From JAYZVT01 sp050248375 (lineage in GTDB: Bacteria > Pseudomonadota > Alphaproteobacteria > Rhizobiales > Methyloligellaceae): a DNA stretch of 25,826 nucleotides. The notes under the pieces are model-generated. The model saw only the letters and a program-made list of their open reading frames with translations. It was not told where the DNA came from and ran no database searches. The stretch spans positions 1 to 25,826 of the forward strand of contig JBFWSL010000016.1 in NCBI GenBank assembly GCA_050248375.1, given 5' to 3'. Both the position numbers and the translations under genes were made by a program. Below, one piece after another: positions 1 to 6,571 of this stretch; within the stretch, counting starts at the first letter, position 1; every line of letters begins with the position of its first letter.

Positions 1-930
1 CTCGCCCCGCCAACCGTCGCCATGACCTTCCGGGTCAACGCTTCCCCGCTCGCGGGCACCGAGGGCGACAAGGTGACGAGCCGCGTCATCCGCGACCGCC
101 TGCTGAAGGAAGCCGAGGGCAACGTCGCCCTGCGCATCACCGAGTCCGGCGACAAGGACAGCTTCGAGGTGGCGGGCCGCGGCGAGCTCCAGCTCGCCAT
201 CCTCATCGAGACCATGCGCCGGGAAGGCTTCGAGCTGTCCGTCTCGCGCCCCAAGGTGGTGCTGCGCAAGGACGAGGCCACCGGCCAGATGCTCGAACCC
301 ATCGAGGAGGTCGTCATCGACGTGGACGAGGAGCATTCCGGCGTCGTGGTGCAGAAGCTCTCGGAGCGCAAGGCCGACATGGCCGAGATGCGCCCCTCCG
401 GCGGCGGCCGCCTGCGGCTGGTGTTCCACGCGCCCACCCGCGGCCTCATCGGCTACCAGGGCGAGCTGCTCACCGACACCCGCGGCACCGCGGTCATGAA
501 CCGCCTGTTCCACGACTACGCCCCCTACAAGGGCGACATCCCGGGCCGCCGCAACGGCGTGCTCATCGCCAACGAGCCCGGCGAGGCGGTGGCCTATGCC
601 CTGTGGAACCTCGAGGATCGCGGCCCCATGATCATCGAGCCCGGCGTGAAGGTGTACCCCGGCATGATCGTGGGCATACACAGCCGCGACAACGATCTCG
701 AGGTCAATGTGCTCAAGGGCAAGAAACTCACCAACATCCGCACCACGTCGAAGGACGAGGCGGTGCGGCTGACGCCGCCCGTGCAGATGACGCTGGAGAA
801 GTCGCTCGCCTGGATCGACGACGACGAGCTGGTCGAGGTGACGCCCGCCACGATCCGGCTGCGCAAGCGCCATCTCGACCCGCACGAGCGCAAGAAGATG
901 GGGCGCGCCCGCGCCGCCGCCGCCTTCTGA
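1..930 (+). CDS. typA: GTP-binding protein TypA/BipA, 3' part
   Basis: The reading frame is already open at base 1, so this is the C-terminal half (about 309 codons) of a protein usually near 600 residues; the GTPase domain lies outside the window. TypA/BipA is a ribosome-associated translational GTPase related to EF-G, involved in 50S assembly and stress or cold adaptation. Visible are the domain III start (LAPPTVAMTFRVN, then SPLAGTEGDKVTSR), the EF-G domain V-like part with RPSGGGRLRLVF and PTRGLIGYQGELLTDT, the HDYAPYKG stretch, and the BipA-specific C-terminal domain with VLKGKKLTNIRTT. The ATG at 22 is an internal methionine, not the start. It ends with TGA at 928-930, and a GGG glycine codon sits in frame at 901-903. 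Family assignment is firm. Confidence 0.95.
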   Translation, partial: LAPPTVAMTFRVNASPLAGTEGDKVTSRVIRDRLLKEAEGNVALRITESGDKDSFEVAGRGELQLAILIETMRREGFELSVSRPKVVLRKDEATGQMLEPIEEVVIDVDEEHSGVVVQKLSERKADMAEMRPSGGGRLRLVFHAPTRGLIGYQGELLTDTRGTAVMNRLFHDYAPYKGDIPGRRNGVLIANEPGEAVAYALWNLEDRGPMIIEPGVKVYPGMIVGIHSRDNDLEVNVLKGKKLTNIRTTSKDEAVRLTPPVQMTLEKSLAWIDDDELVEVTPATIRLRKRHLDPHERKKMGRARAAAAF

Positions 931-997
931 GGCGTTTCTCCGTTCAAATTTTCCACCGGAGGCTGGCAAGCGCGCCGCCGCGCGCTATCATGGGCGC

Positions 998-1504
998 ATG
1001 TCGACCGCGCTCGTCAGCCTGCGTCAGGCGCGCGTCTCCGATGCGGGGGCGCTGGCGGAGATTCACTCCGAGAGCTGGCTCGCGGCCTATCAGGGTGTCC
1101 TGCCCCATCTTCCCCTCGCCCGCATGATCGCCCGGCGCGGCCCCGGCTGGTGGGAGAACGCGCTCGCCCACGGCATGTCCGCCATACTGGTGCAGTTCCA
1201 GGAACAGCCGGTCGGCTACGCCACTTTCGGCCGCACGCGCATGCGCGGCGCGCCCTATGACGGCGAGATCTTCGAGCTTTACGTAAGCACGTCCTACCAG
1301 GGCCTCGGCTTCGGCAAGCGCCTGTTCGAGGCGGCGAGATGCAAGCTGGAGGACCGACGGCTCGTCGGCCTCCTCGTCTGGGCCATCACCGACAATTCCC
1401 GCGCCTGCAACTTCTATCTCGACCGTGGCGGACGGCCCTTCGCCAAGGCCGACGAGCTGTTCGGCGGCGTGCCGGTGAAGAAGGTGGCCTTCGGCTGGCG
1501 CTGA
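998..1504 (+). CDS. GNAT family N-acetyltransferase
   Basis: A 168-residue single-domain GNAT protein that would transfer an acetyl group from acetyl-CoA to an unknown amine. The N-terminal strand-helix (LRQARVSDAGALAEIHSESW) is typical. The acetyl-CoA-binding motif A appears as ELYVSTSYQGLGFGKRLF, around residues 90-107, with the QGLGFG pyrophosphate loop. Motif B follows with ITDNSRACNFYLDRGG. It starts 67 bp after typA on the same strand; the ribosome binding site is weak, and an ATG at 998 is the first that gives a full domain. Substrate cannot be told from the sequence, and linkage to typA or ppa may be incidental. Confidence 0.85.
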   Translation: MSTALVSLRQARVSDAGALAEIHSESWLAAYQGVLPHLPLARMIARRGPGWWENALAHGMSAILVQFQEQPVGYATFGRTRMRGAPYDGEIFELYVSTSYQGLGFGKRLFEAARCKLEDRRLVGLLVWAITDNSRACNFYLDRGGRPFAKADELFGGVPVKKVAFGWR

Positions 1505-1661
1505 CCGGTCCGGATCGAGCACGGTCGACCCGGCCCGTAGCGGGACGCCGCCGGCGATCCGCCTAACCATGTGCTGCATCAATCCGCCCCTTTGCATCGC
1601 CGCCGGGCTATCATGGTGACGTCCGTCCGGACGGAAGCCGGGCGAATGTCTGGAGAGACCC

Positions 1662-2192
1662 ATGCGCATCGACGCCATTCCCGTCGGCAAGAACCCGCCC
1701 TACGACGTCAACGCCATCATCGAGATTCCGCTTGGCGGCGTGCCGATCAAATACGAGCTCGACAAGGCGGCGGGCGCCCTCTACGTCGACCGCTTCCTGC
1801 ACACGCCCATGCACTACCCGGCCAACTACGGCTTTCTGCCCCACACCCTGTCCGAGGACGGCGATCCGGTGGACATACTCGTGGTTGGCCAGGTGCCGGT
1901 GGTGCCCGGCGCCATCATCCGCTCGCGGCCCGTGGGCGTTCTGGTCATGCAGGACGAGAAGGGACTGGACGAGAAGATCCTCGCGGTCCCCCACGATGAC
2001 CTGTCGCCCTTCTATCGCGATATCTCCTCCTTCCGCGACCTGCCGGAGATTCTCATCAACCAGATCGGCCACTTCTTCGAGCACTACAAGGACCTGGAGA
2101 AGGGCAAGTGGGTGAAGGTGGTGCGCTGGGGCGAGGCGGAGGAGGCCCATCAGTTCATCCGCGATGCCATCGGGAGGGAAAGCAAGGCGTAA
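1662..2192 (+). CDS. ppa: Inorganic pyrophosphatase (family I)
   Basis: A 176-residue soluble family I pyrophosphatase, which hydrolyses pyrophosphate to two phosphates and so drives nucleic acid, protein and activated-sugar synthesis. The metal-binding signature EDGDPVD lies at residues 65-71 with Asp66, Asp68 and Asp71; other hallmarks are the early EIP(L)GG-KYE stretch (residues 21-32) and ANYGFLP just before the signature. Length matches the bacterial family. A GGAGAGA ribosome binding site precedes the ATG at good spacing. The 157-bp space before it shows no gene. It stands alone or heads a transcript continuing into dapB 77 bp later. Confidence 0.97.
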   Translation: MRIDAIPVGKNPPYDVNAIIEIPLGGVPIKYELDKAAGALYVDRFLHTPMHYPANYGFLPHTLSEDGDPVDILVVGQVPVVPGAIIRSRPVGVLVMQDEKGLDEKILAVPHDDLSPFYRDISSFRDLPEILINQIGHFFEHYKDLEKGKWVKVVRWGEAEEAHQFIRDAIGRESKA

Positions 2193-2269
2193 CGAACCTG
2201 CGCCGCGCCGCTTTCCTCCCCCGCGCGCCCTTGCTATAGGGCGGTCCTGACACAACAGGGACGGTACCG

Positions 2270-3076
2270 ATGCCGGACATGAGACTGGCCATCATGGGCG
2301 CCGGCGGCCGCATGGGCCGCGAGCTGACCCGCGCCGTGCACGCGGCGGAGGGCTGCGCCGTCGCCGGCGGCATCGAGGCCGAGGGATCGCCTAGTATCGG
2401 CAAGGACATGGGCGAGCTGGTCGGTCTCGGCAGGCTCGGCGTAGCCGTGACCGCCGACCCGCTCGCCCTCTTCGCCAATGTGGACGGCGTGCTCGATTTC
2501 ACCGTGCCCGCCGCCAGCGTGGCCTTCGCCGGGCTGGCCGCCCAGGCGCGCATCGTCCATGTCATCGGCACCACCGGTTTCTCCACCGGCGACGAGGAGA
2601 AGATCGAGGCCGCCGCGCGCCACGCCACCATCGTCAAGGCGGGCAACATGAGCCTGGGCGTGAACCTGCTGGTGGCGCTGACCGCCAGGGTGGCCAGGGC
2701 GCTCGGCGAGGACTTCGACATCGAGGTTCTGGAAATGCACCACCGCCACAAGGTGGACGCGCCCTCCGGCACCGCGCTCATGCTCGGCGAGGCCGCCGCG
2801 AAAGGCCGCGGGATCGACCTCGCCGGCCATTCCGTGCGCCAGCGCGACGGCCACACCGGCCCGCGCCGGCCCGGCGACATCGGTTTCGCCACCCTGCGCG
2901 GCGGCAGCGTCGTGGGCGAGCATACGGTGATGTTCGCGGCCGACGGCGAGCGCATCGAGCTTACCCACAAGGCCGCCGACCGCGGTATCTTCGCCCGCGG
3001 CGCCGTGCGCGCGGCGCAGTGGGCGCGGGGCCGCAAGCCCGGCATCTATTCCATGGCCGACGTGCTCGGCGTCTGA
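2270..3076 (+). CDS. dapB: 4-hydroxy-tetrahydrodipicolinate reductase
   Basis: DapB reduces the dihydrodipicolinate-level intermediate with NAD(P)H in the diaminopimelate branch that supplies lysine and peptidoglycan. The 268-residue protein begins with the nucleotide-binding glycine loop GAGGRMG at residues 10-16. The catalytic signature EMHHRHKVDAPSGTAL has His157, His158 and Lys161 in the place of the family's catalytic His and Lys. The hinge GTTGF is at about residues 100-104. Length is normal. The start at 2270 has AGGGA a few bases upstream; a second in-frame ATG at 2279 is possible. The gpmA start follows the TGA by 17 bp, so the two are probably co-transcribed. Confidence 0.96.
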   Translation: MPDMRLAIMGAGGRMGRELTRAVHAAEGCAVAGGIEAEGSPSIGKDMGELVGLGRLGVAVTADPLALFANVDGVLDFTVPAASVAFAGLAAQARIVHVIGTTGFSTGDEEKIEAAARHATIVKAGNMSLGVNLLVALTARVARALGEDFDIEVLEMHHRHKVDAPSGTALMLGEAAAKGRGIDLAGHSVRQRDGHTGPRRPGDIGFATLRGGSVVGEHTVMFAADGERIELTHKAADRGIFARGAVRAAQWARGRKPGIYSMADVLGV

Positions 3077-3093
3077 CCCGCAAGGAAACCGTC

Positions 3094-3714
3094 ATGAACA
3101 ACGTGCTTGTGCTGGTGCGCCACGGTGAAAGCGAGTGGAACAGGAAGAACCTGTTCACCGGCTGGCGCGACGTGGATCTGTCGGAGACCGGCATCGAGGA
3201 GGCCCGCAAGGCCGGCCGCATGCTGAAGGCGGAAGGCGTGACTTTCGACATCGCCTTCACCTCCGCGCTGAAGCGCGCCCAGCGCACCCTTTCGATCATC
3301 CTCGACGAGCTCGGCCAGCAGGACCTGAAGACCTTGCGGGACCAGGCCCTGAACGAACGCGACTACGGCGACCTGTCGGGCCTCGACAAGGCCGAGACGG
3401 CGGCGAAATACGGCGACGAGCAGGTGCACATCTGGCGCCGCTCCTTCGACGTCCCGCCCCCCGGAGGCGAAAGCCTGAAGGACACCGCCGAACGGGTGCT
3501 GCCCTATTTCGACGCGCACATCATGCCCGAGCTGATGGCGGGCAGGAACGTCATCGTCGCCGCCCACGGCAACTCCCTGCGGGCGCTGATCATGAAGCTG
3601 GACAAGCTGTCGCCGGAAACCATTACCAGGCTGAATCTCGCCACCGGCGTGCCGATGATCTACCGGCTCAACAAGGACGGCTCCGTCGCCGAGAAGCGCG
3701 ATCTGGCGGCGTAG
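3094..3714 (+). CDS. gpmA: 2,3-bisphosphoglycerate-dependent phosphoglycerate mutase
   Basis: The enzyme interconverts 3- and 2-phosphoglycerate in glycolysis and gluconeogenesis. The 206-residue protein has the histidine phosphatase core: RHGESEWN with the phospho-accepting His10, the GWRDVDLSETG segment, Glu88 in ERDYGDLSG, and the second catalytic His158 in AAHGNSLRA. This is the short alphaproteobacterial form, about 40 residues shorter than the E. coli protein. An AAGGAAA ribosome binding site lies 7-13 bases before the ATG at 3094, which fixes the start; a longer upstream extension of the frame overlaps dapB and is unlikely. GC-rich coding ends abruptly at its stop, where an AT-richer patch begins. 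Confidence 0.96.
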   Translation: MNNVLVLVRHGESEWNRKNLFTGWRDVDLSETGIEEARKAGRMLKAEGVTFDIAFTSALKRAQRTLSIILDELGQQDLKTLRDQALNERDYGDLSGLDKAETAAKYGDEQVHIWRRSFDVPPPGGESLKDTAERVLPYFDAHIMPELMAGRNVIVAAHGNSLRALIMKLDKLSPETITRLNLATGVPMIYRLNKDGSVAEKRDLAA

Positions 3715-3722
3715 CCGCTAGT

Positions 3723-4013
3723 TTAGTCTCCAGCATTGTCGATATCGGCGACTGGAACGCTGTTGGCGGTGTGGTAGCCGACCTCTCTCATCCTCGCTAA
3801 CCGCTCAGTGAGCAACGCTGATGCGACGTCATTCTCGTTCGCGCCAAATACAGTCTTTTTTGCCAGAGTTCCGAGGTAGCTATATGCGGCGGGCGATACC
3901 CTTATCCGAAGCAACTTCGTCTTAGGTTTCTTTGGGGCACCAGCCATACTAAAATCACGCATTTTTATGTCGATAAAGGACATTAAAATGCTTGCTGCGC
4001 TGAGTCGACTCAT
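3723..4013 (-). CDS. Small ribbon-helix-helix-like protein, unknown function
   Basis: A 96-residue basic protein of no certain family. The centre (KTKLLRIRVSPAAYSYLGTL, then ENDVASALLTERLARM) looks like a ribbon-helix-helix fold: a short basic strand followed by two helices, as in many small DNA-binding antitoxins and copy-control proteins. That is inference from pattern only. An AAGGTGA sequence just before the ATG at 4013 supports this start over the internal ATGs at 3983, 3962 and 3947. The gene is visibly less GC-rich than its neighbours and uses A/T-ending codons, suggesting acquisition. It lies directly behind the tRNA terminator on the same strand. No partner toxin is visible. Confidence 0.6.
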   Translation of the reverse strand: MSRLSAASILMSFIDIKMRDFSMAGAPKKPKTKLLRIRVSPAAYSYLGTLAKKTVFGANENDVASALLTERLARMREVGYHTANSVPVADIDNAGD

Positions 4014-4030
4014 GTCACCTTGCCAAGGTA

Positions 4031-4067
4031 CAAAATGAAACGGGTGGCTCCCGAAGGAACCACCCGT
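4031..4067 (-). terminator. Intrinsic terminator of the tRNA gene
   Basis: Reading on the minus strand, positions 4067 to 4040 form a 12-bp stem (ACGGGTGG with CCACCCGT, then TTCC with GGAG including one G-U pair) closed by a C(UUCG)G tetraloop. It is followed by the T-rich tail TTCATTTTG. The stem begins one base after the encoded CCA end of the tRNA. Confidence 0.85.
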
Positions 4068-4153
4068 TGGTGGAGGCGGTGAGATTCGAACTCACACTCC
4101 TCGTCGGAACCGGGTTGGGAGCCCGGCGTGTCTACCAATTCCACCACGCCTCC
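4068..4153 (-). tRNA. Leucine-type tRNA body with glycine anticodon CCC
   Basis: An 86-nt gene including an encoded CCA. Acceptor GGAGGCG pairs with CGCCTCC; discriminator A73. The D arm has a 3-bp stem GTG/CAC and loop GAATTGGTAGA; the anticodon stem is CCGGG/CCCGG with loop CTCCCAA, so bases 34-36 are CCC (plus-strand GGG at 4117-4119). The variable arm is long, TTCC-GACGA-GGAG plus T48; the T arm is GTGAG-TTCGAAT-CTCAC. The long arm, A73, A14/A15 with U48 and the AATTGGTAGA D loop are those of bacterial tRNA-Leu. A CCC anticodon reads GGG (Gly). Bacterial LeuRS largely ignores the anticodon, so leucylation is plausible, whereas bacterial GlyRS prefers U73. Software may call it tRNA-Gly(CCC). 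All stems are intact, so a decayed pseudogene is unlikely. Confidence 0.9.
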
Positions 4154-4160
4154 GCAGTGG

Positions 4161-4201
4161 AGTGCAAAGGGCCGGTTTGGGAGACCGGCCTTTTTTGCAC
4201 T
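4161..4201. promoter_or_regulatory. Long hairpin upstream of the tRNA with anticodon-arm-like tip
   Basis: On the tRNA strand this element can pair over 15 bp: AGTGC/GCACT, AAA/TTT, GG/CC and CCGGT/ACCGG, with an AAA bulge on one side and one bulged C. The tip CCGGT-CTCCCAA-ACCGG equals the tRNA anticodon arm CCGGG-CTCCCAA-CCCGG except for one closing pair that changed as a pair. On the plus strand the inner stem is followed by six T, so it would also work as a plus-strand intrinsic terminator, although I see no plus-strand gene ending here. Its true role is not known. Confidence 0.6.
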
Positions 4202-4229
4202 GCAATTGGCACTGACACGCTAGGCATAC

Positions 4230-4244
4230 GCAGCGATTCGCTGC
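4230..4244. promoter_or_regulatory. 15-bp palindrome in the tRNA upstream region
   Basis: GCAGCGA and TCGCTGC form perfect 7-base arms around a single T, about 77 bp upstream of the tRNA 5' end. It lies in an AT-richer stretch (about 4202-4327) between the tRNA and the Ada-like gene that holds no gene I can support. It may be an operator or part of the tRNA promoter region. No clear promoter hexamers could be fixed. Confidence 0.35.
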
Positions 4245-4327
4245 AACGTCCATATCTAGTATTCCACGCAATATATTGAGGAGAAAGTGACCTAGAATAC
4301 TTCTGGTATGGCTTGCGCTTACCCGTA

Positions 4328-5230
4328 CTATCGAATGGAGCCAACCCGCCCCGCTTCCCAGCCGATGATCGCCTGCTTGCGCGTGATGCCCCAGTGGTAG
4401 CCGCCGAGGCCGCCGCCCTTGCGCATGACCCGGTGGCAGGGCACCACGAAGGAGATCGGGTTGCGCCCCACCGCCGTGCCGACCGCCCGCGCCGCCGCGG
4501 GCGAGCACACCTTCGCCGCCAGGTCGCCATAGCTCACCGCGCGGCCCATGGGCACTTTCAGCAGTTCCTCCCAGACGCGGATCTCGAAGTCGGTGCCGAT
4601 CAGCACCACCTTCAAGGGGTCTTCCGCCTTCCAGCGTTGCGGCTGGAAGATGCGCTCCGCCTGCCGCGCCGTCGCCTCCGGCGCTTCCCTGTAGCTGGCG
4701 CCCGGCCAGCGTGAGGTCATGTCGGCGAGCGCGGCTTCCCGCCCCCCGGTGTCCGCGTCGGCGAAGGCAAGGCCGGCAAGCCCGCGCGGCGTGCACATCA
4801 CCAGCGCCTCGCCGAAGGGCGAGGCATGAAAACCGTAGACGATGTCCAGGCCCTCGCCGCGCCGCTTGTATTCGCCGGGCGTCATCGCCTCGTGGTCGAC
4901 GAACAGGTCATGCAGGCGCCCCGGTCCGGACAGGCCGAGCTCGTAGCTGGCCTCCAGGATGCTGGCGGACTCCCGCAGCAGCTCGCGGGCGTGGTCGATG
5001 GTGATCGCCTGCAGGAACTCCTTCGGGCTGATGCCGGCCCAGCGGGTGAAAAGGCGCTGGAAGTGCGCCGGGCTCAGGCCCGCATGAGCGGCGATCTCCT
5101 CCAGTGACGGCTGCGCCCGCCAATGCTCGGAGACATAGGCGATGGCCTCGCGCACACGCTCGTAGTCGCGCATGGCGGCGGCCGGACCGCATTCGTCAGT
5201 CGCGTGTGTCTGTGTTCCGGCAAGCATCAT
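4328..5230 (-). CDS. ada: Ada-like AraC regulator / O6-methylguanine-DNA methyltransferase
   Basis: A two-domain protein of about 300 residues. The N-terminal part is an AraC-type helix-turn-helix (YVSEHWRAQPSLEEIAAHAG, LSPAHFQRLFTRWAGISPKEF). The C-terminal part is an alkyltransferase domain with the acceptor cysteine in PCHRV (Cys codon at 4436-4438), preceded by RAVGTAVGRNPI and followed by GGYHWGITRK. It would remove alkyl groups from O6-alkylguanine in a suicide reaction. The N-terminal four-cysteine phosphotriester domain of E. coli Ada is absent, so the usual methylation switch for activation is missing. The start is uncertain: ATG 5230 is given, 5227 and 5173 are alternatives, and the frame stays open to 5353. 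No strong ribosome binding site was found. Confidence 0.85.
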   Translation of the reverse strand: MMLAGTQTHATDECGPAAAMRDYERVREAIAYVSEHWRAQPSLEEIAAHAGLSPAHFQRLFTRWAGISPKEFLQAITIDHARELLRESASILEASYELGLSGPGRLHDLFVDHEAMTPGEYKRRGEGLDIVYGFHASPFGEALVMCTPRGLAGLAFADADTGGREAALADMTSRWPGASYREAPEATARQAERIFQPQRWKAEDPLKVVLIGTDFEIRVWEELLKVPMGRAVSYGDLAAKVCSPAAARAVGTAVGRNPISFVVPCHRVMRKGGGLGGYHWGITRKQAIIGWEAGRVGSIR

Positions 5231-5417
5231 GGAACGGACTCTAGGGCCCCCGCTCCCGCGCGGCGACCCGATTCTTGCGCTCTGCATGGCCATTTCGCGC
5301 TCGCCGTGAAAGGATGTTCCGCCCCGCCCGCGCGGAACCACGCAGCCGGGCATCCATTACCTTGGTGTCCGCCCCTCGCCCGTCTGTCCGAAATCCATCA
5401 CGCAAGGAGACATGCAA

Positions 5418-5996
5418 ATGGCCAAGCCCAGGCTCGCAGTCGTCATCGGTAGCATCCGGCCCAACCGCTTCGCCGATCATCCCGCCGGCTGGATCACGGA
5501 AATGGCCCGCTCCCACGGCGGTTTCGAAGTGGAGCTGGTCGATCTCAAGGACTATCCGATGCCGCTCTTCGCGGAGAAGGCATCGCCTGCCGCGCAGCCG
5601 TCCGAGAACGCGACGGCGCGCGAATGGCAGAAGAAGGTGGCCGAATTCGACGCCTTCGTCTTCACCGCGGCCGAATACAACCACGGACCCACGCCCGTCC
5701 TCAAGAATGCGCTCGACTACGCCTCCGGCGAATGGAAGCGCAAGCCGGTGGCCTTCGTCGGCTATGGCGGCGTCGGCGGCGCGCGCTCCGTCGAGCAGCT
5801 CAGGCTGGTCTGCATCGAACTGCACATGGCGCCCATCCGTGACGCCATCCATATCCAGATGCCGGTCTACACGGCGGTGACAAAGGAAGGAAAGAAGCTT
5901 TCCGACTTCGACTATCTCAACAAGGGCGCGTCGAACATGCTCGACCAGCTCGCCTGGTGGACCGATGCCCTGAAGGCGGCCCGGGAGAAGGGCTGA
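5418..5996 (+). CDS. NADPH-dependent FMN reductase
   Basis: A 192-residue flavodoxin-fold protein of the NADPH-dependent FMN reductase family (chromate/azo/quinone reductase relatives). The phosphate-binding loop for FMN is GSIRPNRFAD near the N-terminus. The middle shows VFTAAEYNHGPTPVLKNALDY, the typical EYN motif of the family, and GYGGVGGARSVEQLR later. The likely role is flavin or quinone reduction in oxidative stress protection. The AAGGAG at 5404-5409 is 8 bases before ATG 5418 and only 2 before ATG 5412, so 5418 is preferred. It is divergent from the Ada-like gene and convergent with the DUF2244 gene 18 bp away. Confidence 0.9.
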   Translation: MAKPRLAVVIGSIRPNRFADHPAGWITEMARSHGGFEVELVDLKDYPMPLFAEKASPAAQPSENATAREWQKKVAEFDAFVFTAAEYNHGPTPVLKNALDYASGEWKRKPVAFVGYGGVGGARSVEQLRLVCIELHMAPIRDAIHIQMPVYTAVTKEGKKLSDFDYLNKGASNMLDQLAWWTDALKAAREKG

Positions 5997-6014
5997 TACC
6001 GGGCCGGGCCGCGT

Positions 6015-6524
6015 TCAGACATGCGTCGGGCCGCGGCAATCGCCGAGCGCCCGCTCCAGCGCCTGGGCGAAGTCGAGCTTCTCGTCCTCGCTGAGGAAAT
6101 GGCCGACCAGCATGGAGCGTCCATGCGACGTGAGCACCAGTTCGCAGGCGCGGCCGGGACGTCTGAGTATCTCCAGCCGCACCCAGTAGGGATTGAATTC
6201 CCAGCTCTGCCTGCGCCCCGAGGGCTGCACCCGCGTCACCGTCAGTTTTTGCCGGGTCAGGTCCACGGTCTCGTAGAGCCGCGCCGCGCGGTAGTTCATG
6301 CGGAACGCCCAGTAGATCAGCAGAACGTCGAGACCGAAGAAGCCGAGCACGGGCCACGCGCCCATCATCAGGAAGGCCGTTCCCGCGGCGAAGCTGACCA
6401 CGCCGACAGCCGCCATCAGGATCAGGAATCCGCGCGGCCCCAGCGACCGGTACGGCACCAGCAGTGCGGAAAACTGTGCTTGCGTTTCGTCCGGCCCTTG
6501 AGCCGGTGCGCGGTCATGAGTCAT
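6015..6524 (-). CDS. DUF2244 family membrane protein
   Basis: A 169-residue protein of the DUF2244 family, common in alphaproteobacteria and of unknown function. After a short soluble N-terminus (FSALLVPYRSLGPRGF) come two adjacent membrane segments at about residues 32-75, then a cytoplasmic beta-rich tail with RRQSWEFNPYWVRLE and a C-terminal helix EDEKLDFAQALERAL. The PYRSL and FNPYWVR motifs support the family. The start at 6524 is chosen because the frame upstream overlaps nth and has no family character. It is divergent from nth with 47 bp between the starts, so the two may share a promoter region. Confidence 0.8.
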   Translation of the reverse strand: MTHDRAPAQGPDETQAQFSALLVPYRSLGPRGFLILMAAVGVVSFAAGTAFLMMGAWPVLGFFGLDVLLIYWAFRMNYRAARLYETVDLTRQKLTVTRVQPSGRRQSWEFNPYWVRLEILRRPGRACELVLTSHGRSMLVGHFLSEDEKLDFAQALERALGDCRGPTHV

Positions 6525-6571
6525 AGCTGTATCCCGGACGGGCAGGCGAAAGCTGTCACATCGGAGCATGC

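Noticed and set aside
3723..4013. Complete toxin-antitoxin pair
   Set aside because: Only one small RHH-like gene is present; no adjacent toxin gene could be found on either strand.
4110..4126. A shifted reading of the anticodon that would give a leucine anticodon
   Set aside because: The 5-bp stem CCGGG/CCCGG leaves a normal 7-base loop CTCCCAA with U33 and A37; any shift breaks the stem or loses U33.
4161..4205. A second tRNA gene upstream of the first
   Set aside because: Only an anticodon-arm-like hairpin is present; there are no acceptor, D or T arms around it.
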